Below, one piece after another: positions 19,677 to 26,191 of a stretch of DNA of 26,191 bases. Source of the stretch: Lenisia limosa (Eukaryota > Breviatea); contig LPNZ01004538.1 of assembly GCA_001655205.1 (NCBI GenBank), forward strand, positions 1 through 26,191, written 5' to 3'. A model generated the notes under the pieces. It made no database searches. It saw nothing but the letters and a program-made list of their open reading frames with translations, and was not told where the DNA came from. The translations under genes were made by a program, and so were the position numbers. Each line of letters begins with the position of its first letter. The first letter of the stretch is position 1.

Positions 19677-20205
19677 TGGAGAGTAACGGGCCAACAGAAA
19701 AACAGTTGAAGAAAATAAGCCTTCGAAACCCCTTGAAACTGACGGTTTATCACTTCTCAACCACAGAGAGATCAACATTCTTCTGAAGGTATCGATTGCA
19801 AGATATATTGAGCAATCTGGGCTCAATGAGTCCCTCCCTCGCGATGCTTATCGCTGTATTGACACCGATGGCAATTTTTCAGTCGTATTCTCTAGCGTGG
19901 CAATGCAAAGAAGGCCTCTGAAATCATGACGGAAGCCTACCCTCCTGGAGCTGACGACGACAATAAGTGGGTTTGGGCTAATATCATATCATGACACACT
20001 CCCACAAGTTCCCACCTGGGGGATCTCTGGAATTCAGCCTCTCTTGCAATGCGACTTTGAGACCATCCTGCTTTTGCCAGACCCTTAATGAGTCCAATAT
20101 CATGCTCGCCAAGTACAACATCTCCTTTTCTGCTTTTTTGGAGGGAATTAGCCAAATCGGAGAGAGAGCAGATCACAATAATTCAAGTAATATGAGACGG
20201 TAGTC
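19677..20205 (+). pseudogene. Degenerate coding segment, unknown family
   Basis: ATG at 19677 starts MESNGPTEKQLKK. A one-base shift in the following A-rich stretch leads to an open frame reading SLLNHREINILLKVSIARYI and ESLPRDAYRCIDTDGNFS, which ends at TGA 19927-19929. A second shift leads to AKKASEIMTEAYPPGADDDN and WVWANIIS, then to GISGIQPLLQCDFETILLLP, and in yet another frame NISFSAFLEGISQIGERADH. The order and composition suggest one ancestral protein of about 160 residues with at least three breaks. No family recognised. Its relation to the gene at 18621-19173, same strand and across a gap, is open. Confidence 0.4.
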
Positions 20206-20816
20206 GAATAATGCCATGATACATCTGATGTACAACACATGGCGAAACATTATTTGGCACCCTAACCTCCATCCTGCAAAATTTGTTGAAGGACTTGTTG
20301 CGTTTTCGACGTTTTCAGCCTCCGTGAGATCTGAATAAGCGGTAAAATGCTTTCTAAATGAGAAAAAACGCGTGAAACGAAGGTAACATAAAGGATATAT
20401 GCCCATCCAACCTTCTCAAGAGCAAGAGTCAGAAATTGCTGGCGAATCGTCATCAATACTTAAGTACCTTGCCTTGTGCCCACACAGGAACTTTTGAGCC
20501 ATTTTTTGTTTAACCCTTCACCATAGACGTCACTACCAGAAACGAGGACATAAGTGTGCAATTAAACTGTTTAAAAACAACAGTAATGGATGTATCTTGA
20601 TGAAATTTCACCCTTGAGTTCAATTCCCCGAGGGTCCATATTTTTGCACCTTTTTTGTCCGTATCTGACTTACCAAAAGGAGAAACTTATGGAAAATAAA
20701 TTTCAAAAGTCACATAAGAGATATAACACAGATTTGGGTTGAGAACTGCAATAATTTTCAAAAAAAAGACGCGAAAGTCAAAAAATGGCAAAAAAAAATT
20801 GGGGGGAAAAACGGAC
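20206..20816. other. No gene supported
   Basis: AT-rich, with A-runs and a G6 run near 20800. No splice-consistent exon on either strand. Confidence 0.5.
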
Positions 20817-21418
20817 CTATGCATTTATTTTGTCCGAGACTGTTGTTGGTGAAATGACATGCGGTGCCAGGCGAACAAACGTAGTCAGACATTTTGGAAA
20901 ACAAAGACGAAATGACATAGAACTCTGAATGAAAAACACAACCCTCTTCATCAACCTCAGGCCTCTCATTGAACAGTTCACCACCATTTCAGTGAGGACA
21001 ACGTCAGTAAAGCTGAAAGGTGAGAAACTGTAATTGAAGCATACTGCTGCCACTCGGAGATTATCATAGCCCAAGGCCAAGTTTGCGGGCTTTGAAAAAA
21101 CTTGTACCATTTCATCGTAAATAGTACCCTTTACCAGCATCTGAGCATCCGCTAGAATAGTTTCCATTATTGTTTGGCTGAATAACCTGCTCTGTCTATT
21201 AGGGGTTAGGATTAAACAATCTTTCTAATAAACTAACCATGATACCAACAACTGGAGGCAGTGCAGAGTAACGGCCCTGAGGGATGGGGTGGTGTGTCGG
21301 CTCAGGTTTGCCAGTTGGTTGAGGATGTAATTAGCCATAGTAAGCATCTCCTGACTCAGCACAGTGGGGGACTGGTCCGCACAGAAGAACCTGCTGATGT
21401 CCTCCGCTTCGATCAAAT
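20817..21418 (-). CDS. Two-exon hypothetical protein, 3' part
   Basis: On the minus strand, exon 1 (21418-21238, CTGAG acceptor) reads EAEDISRFFCADQSPTVLSQ, MANYILNQLANLSRHTTPSL and VTLHCLQ. A 60-nt intron with a GTTAGT donor (21237-21178) keeps phase into exon 2 (21177-20817), which reads ILADAQMLVKGTIYDEMVQV, SKPANLALGYDNLRVAAVCF and TDVVLTEMVVNCSMRGLRLM, ending TAG. The Leu/Ala-rich amphipathic segments suggest an alpha-helical, possibly repeat-type protein, but that is only an impression. The plus strand is also open over exon 1 (AQVCQLVEDVISHSKHLLTQ); the minus strand is preferred because of the phase-consistent splice. More upstream exons must exist. Confidence 0.5.
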
Positions 21419-21429
21419 CTCAGCGGAAA

Positions 21430-21950
21430 AGGTAGAAAAGGAGAGTTTTCGGATTTTCGTGTTCAAGATATCTGTCATTTATAAGACAATAGTAAAGAGT
21501 TGTCGTCAAAAACCCCAACAAAACGCGTTGAAAAGATAATCTTTTGTATCATATTCATAATGTGTGATGTATTCATATGATCGAGTCACAATGATAATAA
21601 TGAGCTCATCTCGAGCTCAGTTGTCACACTTGGTGCATCATATTCCCGATAGGAATAACTTTAGTTTATAATTTATGGAAAGCGCCTACTCCATGACTTT
21701 GCGAATGGACATTCTAGGACCAACAGTTTGGTCAAAGCAAAGGTAGGTAATGGCCGACCGACTGAAAGGGCATTCGAACAATAACAGTGGAATTCTTGAC
21801 TTGCACTATAAAATATATCATATAATTAGTTAACAACTCTCAACGTAAGGTGTGCGGGGTGATCCGGGTGTAATAGTTCCCTAGGCCTGAAACCTCAGTG
21901 ACGGTCTTCAGCTGAGAGCGCCAGACCTAATGAAGTAAATTATAACTTCA
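21430..21950. other. No gene supported
   Basis: AT-rich spacer. GAGCTC occurs twice within 17 bp (near 21601-21618). No exon pattern. Confidence 0.5.
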
Positions 21951-21952
21951 GA

Positions 21953-22361
21953 TTAATATGAGCTTGAGGTATTGTTTGTGATTATATCACGGCAAATCTT
22001 CCAGGATGTTGCGTGAGGTTGGGCCTTTCCGCCGTGGAGAGAAACCTTAACGAAAACAGGGTCTTCAGGGCCATTTGGAATGTGGTGTTTGGAATAAGTA
22101 TCAAAGAGACTACGTAAGACACAGACGGGGCAGAACCAGCCTTCAACGCTCATTAGGGGCTCATAGTGAATCATCTTATCTGGAAGAGTTATAATGATAA
22201 ATAAAGGTATGAATAGCAATTATGCAAAGACCCATGCAGCAATCATGCATTCGAAGCACGTGGTGTATGTCACGAGTTCTTGCTCTCTGAGACCGCTTTT
22301 GCCACCTTCTTGGAACTCTCCTGTGTTTCCATTGAGGTAGGTAACTCACTAACAGCGACAA
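21953..22361 (-). CDS. Fragment with possible PHD/zinc-finger C-terminal half
   Basis: On the minus strand, an exon ending at 22232 joins one starting at 22179 across a 52-nt intron (CTTCCAG acceptor, GTCTTT donor) in phase. The junction reads HDCCMDKMIHYEPLMSVEGW, followed by FCPVCV. The closing GWFCPVC, with DKMIHY before it, resembles the second half of a PHD finger (CDxCDxxxH...W.C..C), which binds histone tails; but the Cys after the His is missing and the first Cys pair is not convincing in this frame. The alternative upstream frame (LREQELVTYTTCFECMIAAW) has a CxxC yet would need a frameshift. The exon ends with HIPNGPEDPVFVKVSLHGGK and a TAA. I consider the finger tentative. Confidence 0.35.
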
Positions 22362-22495
22362 TCATTTTTTGATATAGTACATTATCATTTTGAAGTGAGA
22401 AGGCGATACATAGGAAGGTATGGTGAGTCTGTATACTTTTTTTAAAAAATAGAACTCTTTTCACGCAATTTATTTTTTAATAGAGTCATTTTGCG

Positions 22496-22961
22496 ATGTC
22501 ATTCATCTTTTCTCGCCATTTTGACGCTTCCTATGAAGTGAAAACATATCACGTTTTCCACCTTGGGAGTGTCAATCTGGTATGAGTTCCAGAAGACGTC
22601 CGCCCGTTACAGTTTGCGGTGGTTTCGTTTAAAAAAGCGTCACCATATCCTCTAAATTTGTTTTTAATAAAATGCAATACGATCGCCGTCACTTTTTGCT
22701 GTGATGTTTGTGAAATATCGTTGTCCATTCACCTCATACCCTTACTTCGCGCACTTTTGGCTGGTCTGCGAGGTTTGTTCCCCAGAACTTGGGCAACTTT
22801 TCGAAGTGAAAGCGGAATTCACAAATTATCACATTGAGACAGACTGTAAAACACTGTCAATCTTGATTGAACAAATAATATCGATCAATTTGAATAAAAA
22901 TAGCATGGCACACTTTCATGGCCCAATTCAAGAAATAACAGTCAAGTACATATGTTCATAA
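22496..22961 (+). CDS. Spliced hypothetical protein
   Basis: ATG at 22496 opens MSFIFSRHFDASYEVKTYHV and FHLGSVNL (28 codons), then a 33-nt intron (22580-22612, GTATGA donor, TTACAG acceptor) keeps phase 0 into FAVVSFKKASPYPLNLFLIK and TFCCDVCEIS. That frame stops at 22837. The frame of the better continuation (LGQLFEVKAEFTNYHIETDC, then NSMAHFHGPIQEITVKYICS and TAA at 22959-22961) is reached either by a second very short intron or by a one-base shift near 22760-22785. Two CxxC-like pairs occur. Family unknown; the model is speculative beyond exon 2. Confidence 0.35.
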
Positions 22962-23039
22962 TATTCTGATGACATACGTAGCAAATTGGCTCTCCATCCG
23001 AGTTGAGCTCCTTCTTGGTCAAAATGACCACAGCAGAAT

Positions 23040-23295
23040 GTCAATGCCGTTTTAGAGATCAAGGTCCTTGAAGTTGGACTCGGCCAAGAATGCATCAAAG
23101 TCCTCAGCGATATCAGCTTCAACAAGCTCTTCCTTTGCATTGTCAAGTTTCTAGGAAAGCTTTGTCCTGAAGGCAATGCGAGAGCAGTTGAAGCTGACGG
23201 ATCATGAAGAGCAGGGTATTTCCGGCTGGGTTTCTTCCGCAGGTCAGCCTATGAAGACTGGAGCTGGTGAAAACGCTGAGGAGTACCTCAAAGTA
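23040..23295. other. Coding-like DNA, strand unresolved
   Basis: Three frames look protein-like. Plus: EIKVLEVGLGQECIKVLSDI (after a TTTTAG acceptor at 23056) and MREQLKLTDHEEQGISGWVS, ending at a GTAGGA donor near 23293. Minus: KLDNAKEELVEADIAEDFDA then FLAESNFKDLDL and a stop, after a CTTTCCTAG acceptor. The minus reading has the best amino-acid composition and a natural terminus; the plus reading needs a shift. I cannot decide between them. Confidence 0.35.
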
Positions 23296-23299
23296 GGAT

Positions 23300-23822
23300 C
23301 TCCTATAATTTTCCAATAAGAGTTATAAATGTATATTACACATATTGTACGTATCATTATATATTGTACATAAAATGATAATATGCTTCATGTAGAGTTC
23401 ATGACAATTTACGTTTTCCAGCTTTTCGAGGTGTTTTTTTATTTAATTTTGAAGATGACGGAAATCTTCGAAGGCAGGCTGGTACGGCTTTCAGAGCTAG
23501 GCTACAGACTCATGGACACGCTTTTTTCATCTTGCACGTGCGATGAATAAAGCGAATAAAGGACGTTGGCGGGTCAAGTTCTCACATTTTAGCTCCACAA
23601 TGACTCTTTAGTGGTTGAAGACTTCTACAGTACTACGAGACTGCAATGGCGAGGTCATTGATTTTTTTTTCTTTTGGGAATCTTACCGCGAATTAACCCA
23701 AATAGGTCATCAGATGTGGTCTTGTGACAGCAGCTCTGGCCAGTTGGGACACTGACGAGTGATATGTGCATGTCCCCTGACGCGTTTATCTTGGATAATA
23801 ATAATCTCTTCATCATGGAGTG
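23300..23822. other. No gene supported
   Basis: AT-rich sequence with several TATTGTAC/GTACATA palindromic steps near 23335-23375. Possible short coding shadows only. Confidence 0.45.
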
Positions 23823-23832
23823 NNNNNNNNNN
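23823..23832. other. Assembly gap (10 N)
   Basis: A run of 10 N, a small gap of estimated or nominal length. Confidence 0.99.
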
Positions 23833-24075
23833 TAGCGCAATCTCGCGCTTCTCTCAACTACCACATATGCACTTCAGCTTGCATGACAGATGCATGTTGC
23901 CAGTAGAAGTCAACATTTGTCTTCAATCTTTGGTGACTTCACAGTCAAAGGAACGGTCTTTGTTGACTCTTAGCTGTCCGGCTGTACTGTATGCTGGGGA
24001 TGGATTTTTGAATGACATCATCTTCACATGCAGCATTGTATTGATCTATTTTGATACCATCCTACTGTATAGTGT

Positions 24076-24330
24076 ATGTGTAATACAGATATAAAAGTGG
24101 TTTATCATAATATGATGTCAACGATAATGCACACATGTTCATGGAGAGGCGGTGTTTATGCAACTGGTGTCGGCTCTGACATTAAGGAAACGTACCAAAT
24201 TAAGAAGCAGGTGGATGGTGCCTATTTCAGTGAAGTCTTCTCAGTATTACAATCGATGGAGCAACTCTTCTTGGAGCTTCAGTGCGACGACGGTGCTCTG
24301 AGGGCTGCTCAGGTTGAAAGAAATGGCTGA
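24076..24330 (+). CDS. Hypothetical open frame or exon
   Basis: A plus-strand frame reads WRGGVYATGVGSDIKETYQI, KKQVDGAYFSEVFSVLQSME and LELQCDDGALRAAQVERNG before TGA. ATG codons at 24112 and 24127 are in frame. The later two-thirds have a convincing coding composition (acidic, helical). No splice partner was identified, and the frame upstream (23930-24090, LVTSQSKERSLLTLSCPAVL) is not linked. Family unknown. Confidence 0.35.
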   Translation: MCNTDIKVVYHNMMSTIMHTCSWRGGVYATGVGSDIKETYQIKKQVDGAYFSEVFSVLQSMEQLFLELQCDDGALRAAQVERNG

Positions 24331-24847
24331 TCGAGCTTCTCTTGTCTTTTCGGCTCAACTACATGTAGGTTATTTTTGGTTACACTGGTGTTTACTGCTT
24401 GTGTTTGTTCATTTAAAATTACTTTTCTGTTGTTTACAACCATTAAAATGCAGACACAGCAGTGAAAAACTTGGCCTTTGACCAATTCGCCTATTCTAAG
24501 CTTCACACTTTTGTTCCGAAGTGATTGATATTGATTTTCATTTAACTCTGCATTTCAGACTCATTTTTCAACTTTTTGTTTTTTACTTTTTGACCATCAC
24601 AGCATTAAGATTCGCTTCTCCCTTGCCAAAGGATTATCACACGCCAGGCTTCCAAACCAGGACACACAGCACAGATAAAGTTGAGAACTTTTATTCACTT
24701 GTTCACTCCCACCTTTGTACTTTGCTCCAAGAGGGTTTTTTTGCCCAATTTGCGGCGACTATTAAGAGTATTTTATTTCCGTGTAAAGGCCTCACCATTG
24801 TGGCATTTTGTCACAAGCAAGCGAACCATTTCCAATCACCTTCCTCT

Positions 24848-25048
24848 TGACCTTCGACAATTGGTGTCAAGGTGGAACCTCCGCAACTGAAGAAATCTCG
24901 ACCCAATCACCGTGTTTCAACCAAAACACAAAGCCCCCGTATCATCCACTACTGGCTAACAGATGAACCAAGTGACTATGGCTCTGTCATCTTTGGACTG
25001 ACATTATTAGCTTTAGCTCCCCCCCCTTCTACTCCCTTTGTGTTTATG
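24848..25048 (+). CDS. Exon-like segment, unknown
   Basis: After a TGA near 24848 a frame without ATG at its head reads VKVEPPQLKKSRPNHRVSTK, QSPRIIHYWLTDEPSDYGSV and IFGLTLLALAPPP, reaching a GTAATT candidate donor at 25049. The mix of a basic N-terminal part and a hydrophobic end looks like an exon rather than chance. No acceptor can be fixed and no family is recognised. Confidence 0.3.
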
Positions 25049-25394
25049 GTAATTTATTTCCTTTATTTGACCTTTGTTTTTTACTTGTGCCAAAACATGT
25101 TATTTTAGTCCAGATCAATGAAAGATAAAAACAATCATGTAGGTGTCATTTGAAATGATATAATATATTCAATATGAGCTAAAACTGGATATGAGCCATT
25201 TCAATTCATTGCTACTGGTTACACAAACGTTGTTCATCTTGCTCTGGCTGAACTCTACATAGTGTCAGGGACGAGGAAACTAATATGAATAGGGATTTGG
25301 GGTGAGAAGAGCCGGCGGGCAAATTCCTTTGATTTTTCACTCAGTCACTAATTTAAAATGAAAAAAGAATAATACAAAAACAAAGTGTCATGAG

Positions 25395-25490
25395 TAGGGC
25401 TTCCCCTATCCCAAAAAAGACTAAATTTCTCGACAATTCCCGACAAACATCGATAATTTTCGCTCTGTTTCGGACCTTAGGGAAGCCCTA
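25395..25490. mobile_element. hAT-type MITE, 96 bp, with 8-bp target-site duplication
   Basis: The element starts TAGGGCTTCCCCTATCC and ends TTAGGGAAGCCCTA, giving an 11-bp exact terminal inverted repeat (TAGGGCTTCCC). It is flanked by a perfect 8-bp direct repeat, GTCATGAG, at 25387-25394 and 25491-25498. An 8-bp duplication and a terminal repeat beginning TAGGG are the hallmarks of the hAT superfamily. The interior encodes nothing. The intact duplication suggests a comparatively recent insertion. Confidence 0.93.
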
Positions 25491-25499
25491 GTCATGAGG

Positions 25500-26191
25500 A
25501 TATGTATTCTGTGTATCTAGGGGAGAGAAAGATGAGAATTAAAGCAAGATTGTGAATAGAATTGTCTTACAACTCGATAATTATGTACATATAATAGAAA
25601 GAGAGATGAGAACAAATTTTAATGTGAATGATAGACAACAATGTAAGACAATAAAATAATAAGATTTGAAAGTGCCAACGTACACTTTTCTCACCGCTTT
25701 CAAAACAATGAGACTGCCAACGTCATCTCCTTCTCCTGTAGTATACGGAGGTGGACTAACTTTGGCTCACTCACAATAAGCAGACGTATCTCTTCAAATT
25801 AAACTATGTTGAAAAGAGGCCACATAATAATGTATATATATATATAATGTAATAATGTAAAAATTATATATATCATATACATATATATATCATATGCTCA
25901 GGCGCAGAAATCCCGTTGTTTATTCCCCTTTCCCGTTGCTTATTTTTTTCGAGTTTTTAGCTCATTCTCTGTTTTTGATCCAGTACTTAGCCCAAATACA
26001 GTTTTAGTTTGTTTACATTACATGCACACACTTTTAAACAAAAAATAAATTTTCCTCCTCAAAATAATACTATTTCATCAACACAATCAACTTGTATCAA
26101 GGGTAAATAATAGATGTTTACAACAAGTTACTTTTTTTCTTTTGTTTTTTCACAAGCTTTGTAAGTGTCGTTGTAGAAGGTGCAAGAATGC
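25500..26191. other. No gene supported; AT microsatellite
   Basis: Purine-rich AT sequence, then a TATATA/CATATA microsatellite at about 25831-25901, then a short imperfect duplication of CCCGTTG(T/C)TTATT near 25913 and 25931. Nothing coding to the end of the window. Confidence 0.55.

Noticed and set aside
21261-21539. Plus-strand open frame of 92 codons opposite the minus-strand two-exon gene
   Set aside because: It looks coding but has no splice partner, whereas the minus strand joins two exons in phase.

Overview
This is eukaryotic nuclear DNA: AT-rich, with sparse coding pieces on both strands and GT...AG introns whose reading phase can be followed across several splice junctions. Many introns are very short (about 30 to 52 nt), which points to a protist with a compact intron style, but I cannot name the lineage. 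One ordinary cellular gene is recognisable: a coactosin-type ADF-homology protein at 13387-13849 (+). Four runs of N (665-764, 3821-3931, 19206-19265, 23823-23832) show this is a draft scaffold.

Layout. 62-652 holds a long open exon on the minus strand. 804-875 is a strong nested hairpin next to a gap. 1431-1555 is one copy of a 125-bp TA-flanked inverted-repeat element; its sister lies at 18064-18188. From 1765 to 3180 there is a chain of exons of unknown family that runs in phase towards a DDE_1 (pogo/Tigger-like) transposase pseudogene at 3404-4587. A second, 5'-truncated relative of that transposase lies at 10108-11276, directly behind a 33-bp tandem repeat. 5906-6447 is a mariner-type non-autonomous element. 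6719-8600 carries more degenerate exons.

Between 11674 and 12925 (-) a multi-exon gene of unknown family sits head to head with the coactosin gene. Further exon-supported but unrecognised genes or fragments are at 9187-9526 (+), 15227-15417 (+), 17131-17445 (-), 18621-19173 (+), 19677-20205 (+), 20817-21418 (-), 21953-22361 (-, with a C-terminal zinc-finger-like stretch) and 22496-22961 (+). 25395-25490 is a complete 96-bp hAT-type MITE with a perfect 8-bp target duplication.

The overall picture is a repeat-laden region with transposon debris from at least three DNA-transposon superfamilies, a few live-looking small genes, and many coding pieces broken by one-base shifts that often sit in homopolymer runs. 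Whether those breaks are real decay or consensus errors is the main open question. I found no rRNA, tRNA or CRISPR, and no system that I can confidently call new.
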